From contig NZ_LVEJ01000023.1 of the NCBI RefSeq assembly GCF_001648775.1, forward strand, positions 124,001 through 188,000: a stretch of DNA of 64,000 nt, written 5' to 3'. Below, piece by piece: positions 16,112 to 24,046 of the stretch. The notes under the pieces were generated by a model that saw nothing but the letters and a program-made list of their open reading frames with translations, had not been told where the DNA came from and searched no databases. A program made the position numbers and the translations under genes. Positions within the stretch are counted from its first letter, which is position 1; every line of letters starts with the position of its first letter. Source of the DNA: Pseudomonas fluorescens. Lineage in GTDB: Bacteria; Pseudomonadota; Gammaproteobacteria; Pseudomonadales; Pseudomonadaceae.

Positions 16112-16711
16112 TCAAGCGACCTGGGCCAGTTTGGCCTTCGCCTGGTTGAGGCCTTTCTCCTGGAAGTCGCCCCCCAGGTTCATGCCTTCGGCGTGGATGA
16201 ACGTCACGTCGTGGATGCCGATGAAACCCATCACCTGACGCAAGTACGGTTCCTGATGGTCGGCCGGGCCGCCGGCGTAGATGCCGCCGCGAGCGGTGAG
16301 CACGTAGGCACGTTTGCCGCTGAGCAAACCTTGCGGGCCGGTTTCGGTGTACTTGAAGGTCACGCCGGCACGCAGCACGTGGTCGAGCCAGGCCTTGAGG
16401 GTGCTCGGGATGGCGAAGTTGTACATCGGCGCGGCCATCACCAGTACGTCGGCGGCGAGCAATTCATCGGTCAGTTCATTGGAGCGATCCAGCGACGCTT
16501 GTTCGCTGTCGTTGCGCTGCTCGGCGGGTTTCATCCAGCCGCCCAGCAGGTTGCTGTCCAGGTGTGGCACCGGGCTCACGGCGAGGTCACGTACGGTGAT
16601 CTGATCCGCCGGGTGCGCCGCTTTCCACTGACTGATGAAGGTCTGGGTCAGTTGACGGGATACCGAGTCTTGCTGGCGGGCGCTGCTTTCGATGATCAGA
16701 ACGCGGGACAT
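16112..16711 (-). CDS. azoR: FMN-dependent NADH-azoreductase
   Basis: A 199-residue flavodoxin-like quinone/azo reductase. The N-terminal MSRVLIIESSARQQDSVSRQ binds the FMN phosphate, APMYNFAIPSTLKAWLDHVL is the family's central flavin-binding block, and LTARGGIYAGGPADHQEPYL follows as in AzoR. It transfers two electrons from NAD(P)H to quinones and azo compounds, a detoxifying role. The promoter region holds two AT-rich palindromes. A LysR gene lies 600 bases away, beyond a REP and a small gene. Confidence 0.92.
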   Translation of the reverse strand: MSRVLIIESSARQQDSVSRQLTQTFISQWKAAHPADQITVRDLAVSPVPHLDSNLLGGWMKPAEQRNDSEQASLDRSNELTDELLAADVLVMAAPMYNFAIPSTLKAWLDHVLRAGVTFKYTETGPQGLLSGKRAYVLTARGGIYAGGPADHQEPYLRQVMGFIGIHDVTFIHAEGMNLGGDFQEKGLNQAKAKLAQVA

Positions 16712-16786
16712 GTTGTGTAGCCTCCATCCGAGAATGTTGTAGGTCGATGGAGTGAAGGTTAAACAGAGTCGAATCGATGAAAAAGC

Positions 16787-16819
16787 GCAAATAATTGCTG
16801 CAAAGTATCGAATAATTCG
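16787..16819. promoter_or_regulatory. Paired palindromes upstream of azoR
   Basis: GCAAATAATTGC (16787-16798) and CGAATAATTCG (16809-16819) are two inverted repeats with centres about 21.5 bases apart, sharing the AATAATT core, 76 bases before the azoR start codon. The spacing suggests a tetrameric or double-dimer regulator such as a LysR protein. Confidence 0.45.
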
Positions 16820-16838
16820 TTTAGATGCACCTAACCCC

Positions 16839-16928
16839 TGTGGGAGCGAGCCTGCTCGCGAAGGCGGTGTATTAGTCAGAGAAAATGTCGGCTGACACTA
16901 CGCCTTCGCGAGCAGGCTCGCTCCCACG
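16839..16928. repeat. REP doublet 5 (long type)
   Basis: Convergent hairpins with matching CT/AG loops, between azoR and the small periplasmic gene at 16942. Confidence 0.95.
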
Positions 16929-16941
16929 GGTAAATACGGTG

Positions 16942-17256
16942 TTATTTCGGGACGCAGCTCAGTTTGATGCGCAGCTTGATGATCTCGCGGGTGAACTTGG
17001 CCGTGGCGTTTTTGTGTTTGCCGGCCGGTACATCGATCGTGCGGGTGCGCGGTGCTTCCGGGCCATTGCTGAACACCGCTTTGCACGTCGCGTCGACATC
17101 ACCGTAGTTGGCCACCCGAATCGAGCCGATGTCGTTATCGGTGTCGAAGGTCTCGTAATCGATCTTCATGCCGTTGAGGTCTTTCTGCACATCGATCGGG
17201 TAAGCAAAAGCAGTCAGCGGAAGCAGCGCCAGCACCACACAACAGAATTTTTTCAT
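16942..17256 (-). CDS. Small periplasmic protein, unknown function
   Basis: A 104-residue protein with a signal peptide (MKKFCCVVLALLPLTAFA) and a compact mature domain with two cysteines (DATCKAVF and KLSCVPK) likely joined by a disulphide. The mature part contains the strand-like segments IGSIRVANYGDVDATCKAVF and PRTRTIDVPAGKHKNATAKF and looks like an immunoglobulin-like beta sandwich. Homologues in Pseudomonas have been labelled 3-phosphoglycerate kinase, which is plainly wrong for a protein of this size. It is divergent from the LysR gene at 17306. Confidence 0.7.
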   Translation of the reverse strand: MKKFCCVVLALLPLTAFAYPIDVQKDLNGMKIDYETFDTDNDIGSIRVANYGDVDATCKAVFSNGPEAPRTRTIDVPAGKHKNATAKFTREIIKLRIKLSCVPK

Positions 17257-17305
17257 TCGGCAGTCTCCATGAGGGACGGCCAGCTTAGGACAAGAGGAGC
17301 TATTG

Positions 17306-18229
17306 ATGAAAGCGCCCCGCGTGACCCTGGATCAATGGCGAACATTGCAGGCCGTGGTCGACCACGGCGGATTCGCCCAGGCCGCCGAGGCCCTGCACCG
17401 TTCGCAATCGTCGGTGAGTTACACCGTCGCCCGCATGCAGGACCAACTCGGCGTGCCGTTGCTGCGCATCGACGGGCGCAAAGCCGTGCTCACCGAAGCC
17501 GGCGGCGTGTTGCTGCGCCGTTCGCGGCAACTGGTGAAACAGGCCAGCCAACTGGAAGACCTCGCCCACCACATGGAACAAGGTTGGGAAGCCGAAGTGC
17601 GGCTGGTAGTTGATGCCGCCTATCCGAGCGCGCGAATCGTCCGCGCATTGACCGCGTTCATGCCGCAGAGTCGTGGTTGCCGCGTGCGTCTGCGTGAAGA
17701 AGTATTGTCGGGTGTTGAAGAGGTACTGCTCGAAGGCGTGGCCGATCTGGCCATCACCGGCCTGAGCATTCCCGGTTACCTCGGTGCAGAGCTAAGTGAT
17801 GTCGAGTTCGTCGCCGTCGCCCACCCCGATCACCCGCTGCATCGGCTCAACCGCGAGCTGAGTTTCCAGGACCTGGAAACCCAGATGCAAGTGGTGATCC
17901 GCGACTCCGGCCGCCAACAACCGCGCGATGTCGGCTGGCTCGGCGCCGAGCAGCGCTGGACCGTCGGCAGCCTCGCCACTGCCGCGACCTTCGTCAGCAG
18001 CGGTCTGGGTTTTGCCTGGCTGCCACGGCACATGATCGAACGGGAATTGAAGGAAGGTACGCTCAAGCTGCTACCGTTGGATCAGGGAGGCAGTCGCAAC
18101 CCGAGCTTCTATCTGTACTCGAACAAGGACAAACCCCTGGGCCCGGCCACGCAAATCCTCATCGAACTGCTGCGTACCTTCGACACTTTGCCGCTGGACG
18201 CACCGTTCGCCGCCCCTGAACAAGCCTGA
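17306..18229 (+). CDS. LysR-family transcriptional regulator
   Basis: A 307-residue LysR protein with the N-terminal winged helix-turn-helix (LDQWRTLQAVVDHGGFAQAA, then RSQSSVSYTVARMQDQLGVP) and a C-terminal effector-binding domain. ATG at 17306 is preceded by GAGGAGC. The alpha/beta hydrolase starts 14 bases after its stop, so the regulator heads a three-gene unit (lysR, hydrolase, ppiA). Targets could include the divergent small periplasmic gene or azoR; this is inference from position only. Confidence 0.85.
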   Translation: MKAPRVTLDQWRTLQAVVDHGGFAQAAEALHRSQSSVSYTVARMQDQLGVPLLRIDGRKAVLTEAGGVLLRRSRQLVKQASQLEDLAHHMEQGWEAEVRLVVDAAYPSARIVRALTAFMPQSRGCRVRLREEVLSGVEEVLLEGVADLAITGLSIPGYLGAELSDVEFVAVAHPDHPLHRLNRELSFQDLETQMQVVIRDSGRQQPRDVGWLGAEQRWTVGSLATAATFVSSGLGFAWLPRHMIERELKEGTLKLLPLDQGGSRNPSFYLYSNKDKPLGPATQILIELLRTFDTLPLDAPFAAPEQA

Positions 18230-18243
18230 CACGGAGTTCACCG

Positions 18244-19047
18244 ATGGCCTGGTTCGAGCACGAAGGTTGCAACCTGCACTACGAGGAATATGGCCACGGC
18301 ACGCCGTTGCTGCTGGTTCACGGGCTCGGCTCGAGCACGCTGGACTGGGAAATGCAGATCCCGGCACTGGCCGCACATTACCGGGTGATCGTCCCCGATG
18401 TTCGCGGCCACGGACGCTCGGACAAACCGCGCGAGCGCTACAGCATCGCCGGTTTCAGCGCTGACATGCTCGCGCTGATCGAGCATCTGAACCTCGGCCC
18501 GGTGCACTACATCGGGCTGTCGATGGGCGGCATGATCGGTTTCCAGTTCGGTGTCGATCACCCTCACTTGCTCAAAAGCCTGACCATCGTTAACAGTGCA
18601 CCCGAGGTCAAACTGCGCAGCCGCGACGACTACTGGCAGTGGTTCAAACGCTGGAGCCTGATGCGTGTGCTCAGCCTCGCGACCATTGGCAAAGCCCTCG
18701 GCGGCAAACTTTTCCCCAAACCCGAACAGGCCGATCTGCGGCAGAAGATGGCCGAACGCTGGGCAAAAAACGACAAACGTGCTTATCTCGCCAGCTTCGA
18801 TGCGATTGTTGGCTGGGGGGTTCAGGAACGACTTTCCCGAGTGACCTGTCCAACCCTCATCGTCAGCGCCGACCGTGATTACACACCCGTCGCGCTGAAA
18901 GAAACCTATGTAAAACTGCTGCCGGATGCGCGGCTGGTGGTGATCGCCGATTCGCGCCACGCCACCCCGCTTGATCAACCCGAACGCTTCAATCAAACGC
19001 TGCTGGAGTTTCTCGCCGCAGCCGATATTCAATCTCAGGATCACTGA
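18244..19047 (+). CDS. Alpha/beta-fold hydrolase
   Basis: A 267-residue alpha/beta hydrolase. The oxyanion segment VHGLGSSTLDWE, the nucleophile elbow GLSMGG (Ser near residue 94), the acid in SADRDYTP and the histidine in DSRHATPLDQPE give a complete triad. The sequence resembles 3-oxoadipate enol-lactonase and carboxylesterase-like members (NVRGHGRSD-type block DVRGHGRSDKP). No signal peptide. GGAG lies 8 bases before the ATG. Substrate unknown. Confidence 0.85.
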   Translation: MAWFEHEGCNLHYEEYGHGTPLLLVHGLGSSTLDWEMQIPALAAHYRVIVPDVRGHGRSDKPRERYSIAGFSADMLALIEHLNLGPVHYIGLSMGGMIGFQFGVDHPHLLKSLTIVNSAPEVKLRSRDDYWQWFKRWSLMRVLSLATIGKALGGKLFPKPEQADLRQKMAERWAKNDKRAYLASFDAIVGWGVQERLSRVTCPTLIVSADRDYTPVALKETYVKLLPDARLVVIADSRHATPLDQPERFNQTLLEFLAAADIQSQDH

Positions 19048-19050
19048 CCC

Positions 19051-19614
19051 ATGCTGAAAAAACTCGCCCTCGCCGCTGGTACGGTGCTGTTTGCCGCCAA
19101 CCTGATGGCTGCCACGCCAGCCAAAGCACCGCACGTGCTGCTGGACACTACCAACGGCCAGATCGAAATCGAACTGGACCCGGTCAAGGCGCCGATCAGT
19201 ACCAAGAACTTTATCGATTACGTCAACAGCGGTTTCTACACCAACACCATTTTCCACCGCGTGATCCCGGGCTTCATGGCTCAGGGCGGCGGTTTCACAC
19301 CGCAGATGCAACAAAAAGAAACCAAGGCGCCAATCAAGAACGAAGCCAGCAATGGTCTGCATAACGTTCGTGGCACCCTGTCGATGGCACGTACTTCCGA
19401 TCCAAACTCGGCCACCAGCCAGTTCTTCATCAACGTGAAGGACAACGACTTCCTCGACCCGGGCCGTGACGCTGGTTACGCGGTGTTCGCCAAAGTGGTC
19501 AAAGGCATGGACGTGGTCGACATCATCGTCAACTCGCCGACCACCACCAAAAGCGGCATGCAAAACGTGCCTTCCGACCCTGTGATCATCAAGTCGGCCA
19601 AAGTCATCGACTAA
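19051..19614 (+). CDS. ppiA: Periplasmic peptidyl-prolyl cis-trans isomerase A (cyclophilin type)
   Basis: A 187-residue cyclophilin with a signal peptide (MLKKLALAAGTVLFAANLMA). The active-site blocks FHRVIPGFMAQGGGFT (catalytic Arg in FHRVI) and SMARTSDPNSATSQFFINVK are intact, and GYAVFAKVVKGMDVVD follows. It speeds proline isomerisation of proteins folding in the periplasm. It begins three bases after the hydrolase stop and has no good ribosome site, so translation is probably coupled. Confidence 0.92.
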   Translation: MLKKLALAAGTVLFAANLMAATPAKAPHVLLDTTNGQIEIELDPVKAPISTKNFIDYVNSGFYTNTIFHRVIPGFMAQGGGFTPQMQQKETKAPIKNEASNGLHNVRGTLSMARTSDPNSATSQFFINVKDNDFLDPGRDAGYAVFAKVVKGMDVVDIIVNSPTTTKSGMQNVPSDPVIIKSAKVID

Positions 19615-19631
19615 GCTGTACAGGGCGTATC

Positions 19632-19661
19632 GAGCGGCGTGACTTCAACTTCACGCCGCTC
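19632..19661 (+). terminator. Strong hairpin after ppiA (no T-run)
   Basis: An 11-bp perfect stem (GAGCGGCGTGA with TCACGCCGCTC) around an 8-base loop, 18 bases after the ppiA stop codon. It lacks a T-run, so it may be a partial terminator or an mRNA-stabilising hairpin between ppiA and the ABC exporter gene. Confidence 0.45.
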
Positions 19662-19702
19662 ACACCGATAAAAGGAGAGCCCGTATTCCGGGCGGTTATC
19701 TG

Positions 19703-21535
19703 ATGCTCTATCGCCGTTTCGAACAACTGATCGACATATTCCGTGAAGCCCCGACGGCGTCTCCGCCGGACCGCGTTCTGCCCTTCTATACCTATTACCT
19801 CAAGCAGGTCTGGCCGAGTTTTGTCGCCCTGCTGGTCGTCGGCCTGTTCGCCGCGCTGATCGAAGTGGCGCTGTTCAGTTACCTGAGCCGCATCATCGAC
19901 CTGGCCCAAGGCACACCCAACCCGAATTTCTTCAGCGACCACGCCCTCGAACTGACGTGGATGCTGGTGGTTGCCCTCGTCCTGCGGCCGATCTTTTTCG
20001 GCCTGCACGACTTGCTGGTACATCAGACCCTGAGCCCGGGGATGACCAGCATGATCCGCTGGCAAAACCACAGCTACGTGCTCAAACAGAGCCTGAATTT
20101 CTTCCAGAACGACTTCGCCGGGCGCATCGCCCAACGCATCATGCAGACCGGTAACTCGCTGCGTGACTCGGCGGTGCAAGCAGTGGATGCGCTGTGGCAC
20201 GTGGTGATTTATGCGATCAGCTCGCTGGTGCTGTTCGCCGAGGCCGACTGGCGCCTGATGATCCCGCTGTTGACGTGGATCGTCGCCTACATCGGCGCGC
20301 TGTATTACTTCGTACCGCGCGTGAAAGACCGCTCGGTGGAGGCTTCTGACGCGCGCTCGAAACTGATGGGCCGCATCGTCGACGGCTACACCAACATCGC
20401 CACGCTGAAGCTGTTCGCCCACACCAACTTCGAACAGCATTACGCCAAGGAAGCCATCGAAGAACAGACCGTCAAAGCGCAGATGGCCGGCCGCGTCGTC
20501 ACCAGCATGGACGTGGTGATCACCGCCATGAACGGCTTGCTGATCGTCGGCACCACGGCGTTGGCCCTGTGGTTGTGGACACAGTCGTTGATCACTGTCG
20601 GTGCGATTGCCTTGGCCACCGGTCTGGTGATTCGCATCGTCAACATGTCCGGCTGGATCATGTGGGTGGTCACCGGCATCTTCGAAAACATCGGCATGGT
20701 TCAGGACGGTCTGCGTACCATCTCGCAACCGGTCAGCGTCACCGACCATGAGCAGGCCAAACCGCTGGACGTGGCCCGTGGCGAAGTGCGTTTCGAGCAC
20801 GTGGATTTTCACTACGGCAAGAAGCGCGGCATCATCGGCGACCTCAATCTGACCATCAAACCTGGCGAGAAAATCGGTTTGATCGGGCCGTCCGGTGCCG
20901 GCAAATCGACCCTGGTCAACCTGCTCCTGCGCCTGTACGACGTCGAGGGTGGGCGGATCGTAATCGACGGCCAGAACATCGCCGAAGTCGGCCAGGAAAG
21001 CCTGCGCGCACGCATCGGCATGATCACCCAGGACACCTCGCTACTGCACCGTTCGATCCGTGACAACTTGCTGTACGGCAAACCGGATGCGACCGACGCA
21101 GAGTTGTGGGACGCGGTGCACAAGGCCCGCGCCGATGAGTTCATTCCGCTGCTGTCGGACGCTGAGGGCCGCACAGGTTTCGATGCGCATGTTGGCGAGC
21201 GCGGGGTGAAATTGTCCGGTGGCCAACGTCAGCGCATCGCGATTGCGCGGGTGCTGCTCAAGGACGCGCCGATCCTGATCATGGACGAAGCGACCTCGGC
21301 ACTGGACTCGGAAGTCGAAGCGGCGATTCAGGAAAGTCTGGAAACCCTGATGCAGGGCAAAACCGTGATCGCGATTGCCCACCGTCTCTCGACCATTGCC
21401 CGCATGGACCGGCTGGTAGTACTGGAGAACGGCAAGATTGCCGAGAGTGGCACCCATGCTGAATTGCTCGCCCATCGCGGGTTGTATGCGCGGCTATGGG
21501 CGCACCAGACCGGGGGGTTTGTCGGCATCGACTGA
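19703..21535 (+). CDS. ABC exporter with fused permease and ATPase
   Basis: A 610-residue half-transporter. Six membrane helices fill about residues 30-320; the nucleotide-binding domain has Walker A GPSGAGKST, Q-loop MITQDTS, signature LSGGQRQR, Walker B ILIMDEATSALD and H-loop AHRLS. A homodimeric exporter of lipids or drugs is expected. The start is unusual: the AAAGGAGAG ribosome-like sequence is about 20-30 bases upstream and a small hairpin (GCCCG-TATTC-CGGGC, 19679-19693) lies between it and the ATG, which could bring the two together. There is no better in-frame start. Confidence 0.9.
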   Translation: MLYRRFEQLIDIFREAPTASPPDRVLPFYTYYLKQVWPSFVALLVVGLFAALIEVALFSYLSRIIDLAQGTPNPNFFSDHALELTWMLVVALVLRPIFFGLHDLLVHQTLSPGMTSMIRWQNHSYVLKQSLNFFQNDFAGRIAQRIMQTGNSLRDSAVQAVDALWHVVIYAISSLVLFAEADWRLMIPLLTWIVAYIGALYYFVPRVKDRSVEASDARSKLMGRIVDGYTNIATLKLFAHTNFEQHYAKEAIEEQTVKAQMAGRVVTSMDVVITAMNGLLIVGTTALALWLWTQSLITVGAIALATGLVIRIVNMSGWIMWVVTGIFENIGMVQDGLRTISQPVSVTDHEQAKPLDVARGEVRFEHVDFHYGKKRGIIGDLNLTIKPGEKIGLIGPSGAGKSTLVNLLLRLYDVEGGRIVIDGQNIAEVGQESLRARIGMITQDTSLLHRSIRDNLLYGKPDATDAELWDAVHKARADEFIPLLSDAEGRTGFDAHVGERGVKLSGGQRQRIAIARVLLKDAPILIMDEATSALDSEVEAAIQESLETLMQGKTVIAIAHRLSTIARMDRLVVLENGKIAESGTHAELLAHRGLYARLWAHQTGGFVGID

Positions 21536-21550
21536 TGCACTGGATTTCCC

Positions 21551-21640
21551 TGTGGGAGCGAGCTTGCTCGCGAAAGCGTCGTGTCAGTCGACACTTGCGT
21601 TGCTGATCCACCGCTTTCGCGAGCAAGCTCGCTCGCACAA
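21551..21640. repeat. REP doublet 6 (long type, TT/AA loops)
   Basis: Convergent hairpins of the GCGAGC-TT-GCTCGC variant with matching AA loop in the second arm; the last arm has a C-to-G change (CTCGCTCGCAC). Confidence 0.95.
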
Positions 21641-21658
21641 TGGACATGCAACAGCTCA

Positions 21659-21702
21659 CAAAACCGCCACAGCCCTTTAACCACGGGCGCTGGCGGTTTT
21701 TT
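21659..21702 (+). terminator. Rho-independent terminator after the ABC exporter
   Basis: AAACCGCCA (21661-21669) pairs with TGGCGGTTT (21691-21699) and the right arm runs into TTTTTT. It follows the REP and separates the exporter from aqpZ. Confidence 0.8.
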
Positions 21703-21830
21703 GTGCTTAGTGGATATCCACCAAAAGCCTGCTGTACTCAGCCAAGGTTCCGGAACGGAGCCTGTCGTAAGTCTGCAAGGACGCACAACTCGATGCAGTC
21801 TCGATAGCAGGGCTATCAAGGACGCCTCTC

Positions 21831-22523
21831 ATGTCTCTGTTCAAACGTTCAGTCACTGAGTTGTTGGGTACGTTCTGGTTGGTATTGGGTGGTTGCGGCA
21901 GCGCGGTGATTGCCGCGTCTACACCGTTGGGAATCGGCGTGCTGGGGGTGGCCCTGGCGTTTGGTCTGACGGTGCTGACCATGGCGTTTGCCATTGGCCA
22001 CATCAGCGGATGTCATCTCAACCCGGCCGTGTCGGTCGGTCTGTTCGTCGGCGGTCGGTTTCCGGCCAAGGAGTTACCCGCCTACATCATCGCGCAGGTG
22101 CTCGGCGCGATTCTCGCGGCGGCGCTGATCGCCCACATCGCCAGCGGCAAGGAAGGTTTCGACATCGCCGCCGGCCTTGCCTCCAACGGTTATGGCGAGC
22201 ATTCGCCGGGCAAGTATTCGATGGCGGCAGGCTTTGTCTGTGAAGTGGTGATGACCGGGATGTTTGTGATCATCATCCTCGGTGCCACCGATAAGCGCGC
22301 GCCTCCCGGGCTGGCTCCGATCGCCATCGGTCTGGGGCTGACGCTGATCCACCTGATCTCGATTCCGGTGACCAACACCTCGGTGAATCCAGCACGCAGT
22401 ACCGGCCCGGCGCTGATGGTCGGCGGCTGGGCGATCGCGCAGTTGTGGATGTTCTGGGTCGCGCCACTGATTGGCGCGGTGGTCGGTGGCGGGATTTATC
22501 GCTGGTTGGGCAAGGAAGACTAG
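21831..22523 (+). CDS. aqpZ: Aquaporin Z
   Basis: A 230-residue water channel with six membrane helices and both NPA half-helices (GCHLNPAVSVG in the first half, TSVNPARSTGPA in the second). The selectivity-filter residues typical of water-only channels appear to be present: Phe near 43 (FGLTVLTMAFAIGHISG), His (LIHLISIPVTN) and Arg in NPARS. Signature N-terminus MSLFKRSVTELLGTFWLVLG. AAGGA lies about 10 bases before the ATG. Confidence 0.95.
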   Translation: MSLFKRSVTELLGTFWLVLGGCGSAVIAASTPLGIGVLGVALAFGLTVLTMAFAIGHISGCHLNPAVSVGLFVGGRFPAKELPAYIIAQVLGAILAAALIAHIASGKEGFDIAAGLASNGYGEHSPGKYSMAAGFVCEVVMTGMFVIIILGATDKRAPPGLAPIAIGLGLTLIHLISIPVTNTSVNPARSTGPALMVGGWAIAQLWMFWVAPLIGAVVGGGIYRWLGKED

Positions 22524-22542
22524 CCAAGGCATACACACATCA

Positions 22543-22634
22543 AATGTGGGAGCGAGCTTGCTCGCGAAAGCGGTGTGTCAGCTGATATCAATGTCACTGA
22601 AACACCGCTTTCGCGAGCAAGCTCGCTCCCACAG
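22543..22634. repeat. REP doublet 7 (long type, TT/AA loops)
   Basis: Convergent hairpins of the TT/AA variant between the convergent aqpZ and GNAT genes. Confidence 0.95.
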
Positions 22635-22638
22635 GGAT

Positions 22639-23763
22639 CTAGGCTTGGCGGTAGGGCAACGCTGTTTTTGCTTCTTCGGCGTAGGCGAGGATGCCGGCGT
22701 GTTCCTGCTGCAGGAAATCTTTCACCGCCGCTTTCAGTCCCGGATGCCGCAGGTAATGCCACGAATGGGTGATCACCGGTTCAAAGCCACGAATCAGCTT
22801 GTGCTCGCCCTGAGCGCCAGCGTCGAAACGCTGATAACCCTGCGCAATCGCGTAATCCATACCCTGATAAAAACAGGTTTCAAAATGCAGGCGATCGAAC
22901 TCGGCCAGACAGCCCCAATAGCGCCCGTAGAAACTGTCGCCGCCAACCAGACTGAAGGCCATCGCCACCGGCCGTGAGCCCTGTTTCGCCAGCACTACGC
23001 GGATCGCCTCGGGCATGCGCTCGGCCAACAGACTGAAAAACTCGCGCGTCAGGTACGGCGTTTGCCGGCGCACGGCATAGGTATTGGCGTAGCAGGCGTA
23101 AACAAAATCCCATTGCGCCTCATCCAGCTCACGCCCCTCCAGCCATTCAAACTCAAAGCCCTGCCCCGCCACTTGCTCGCGCTCCTTGCGCATCTGTTTG
23201 CGCTTGCGCGAACTGAGCACGTCGAGGAAATCCTGAAAGTCGCGATAACCTCGATTCTGCCAGTGATATTGACAGCCAATGCGCTGCAGCCAGCCCGGCT
23301 GTTCAGCCATCGCTGCGTCGGTAAAGGGGTCGGTGAAATTGATGTGCGCGCTGGAAAGTCCTTCGATTTCCAGATAACCAGGCAGGCTCTTGAGCAGTTC
23401 AAAACCGTCTTCGACATTGGCCGCCAACAAGCGCGGGCCGCTGACCGGACTGAACGGCACGGCGGTCAACAGCTTGGGGTAATAATCGATGCCGGCGCGA
23501 GCACAGGCGTCGGCCCAGCCGTGATCGAACACGTACTCGCCGTAGGAATGCCACTTGCGATAACTGGGTAACGCGGCGATCAGGCGATCATCTTCGATGT
23601 GCAGCAAATGTTCCGCCTGCCAACCCGTGTGGGGGCCGACGCTGCCGCTGTCTTCCAGCGCACTGAGAAAGGCATGGCGCAGAAATGGCTGGCTTTGCGG
23701 CACCAGCGCATCCCAGGAGGCCGAAGCGATTTGCGACAGGTTTTGCAGGCGTTGCAACGGCAT
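22639..23763 (-). CDS. Large GNAT-family protein (DUF482/peptidoglycan-biosynthesis-like)
   Basis: A 374-residue cytoplasmic protein of the family often annotated as GNAT N-acetyltransferase or DUF482. The pattern PHTGWQAEHLL, SSAHINFTD, RKRKQMRKEREQV and VAMAFSLVGGDSFYGRYWGC, then LHFETCFYQGMDYAIAQGYQRFDAGAQGEHK, is characteristic. The fold is like that of FemXAB/GNAT enzymes, which transfer amino acids or acyl groups. The actual substrate is unknown. The ATG at 23763 has GGAG about 9 bases upstream. Confidence 0.8.
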   Translation of the reverse strand: MPLQRLQNLSQIASASWDALVPQSQPFLRHAFLSALEDSGSVGPHTGWQAEHLLHIEDDRLIAALPSYRKWHSYGEYVFDHGWADACARAGIDYYPKLLTAVPFSPVSGPRLLAANVEDGFELLKSLPGYLEIEGLSSAHINFTDPFTDAAMAEQPGWLQRIGCQYHWQNRGYRDFQDFLDVLSSRKRKQMRKEREQVAGQGFEFEWLEGRELDEAQWDFVYACYANTYAVRRQTPYLTREFFSLLAERMPEAIRVVLAKQGSRPVAMAFSLVGGDSFYGRYWGCLAEFDRLHFETCFYQGMDYAIAQGYQRFDAGAQGEHKLIRGFEPVITHSWHYLRHPGLKAAVKDFLQQEHAGILAYAEEAKTALPYRQA

Positions 23764-23890
23764 CGACACACTCTCCACAACAGGACTTCAGCGCTCGGCG
23801 AGTATCGCTGATTGTGCGCCATTGCACACCCGCAATCGGCCGACAGCGCTCTAGATCAATAGTTCAGGGCGAATCGATATCGTCATCAAC

Positions 23891-23935
23891 CTGCCATCAC
23901 TGTGCCACTGCTCTGTCATAAACCATCGCGATACT
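23891..23935 (+). promoter_or_regulatory. Pho-box-like direct repeats with a -10 element
   Basis: CTGCCAT at 23891, GTGCCAC at 23902 and CTGTCAT at 23913 are spaced exactly 11 bases apart, the period of PhoB half sites; the last is a perfect half site followed by AAAC. GATACT (23930-23935, four of six matches to TATAAT) lies where the -10 box of a PhoB-dependent promoter would be. The putative porin gene begins about 110 bases downstream. Confidence 0.5.
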
Positions 23936-24046
23936 GGCGCCTGTTTTTAGAGCGCCGGGTTCTACCCGGACACTGTTTTCCGACGTTCAAATCGTCGGTT
24001 GTGCCCAGGATGGTTCAGCCATCCCCTCTCATCTTCGGAGATTGCT

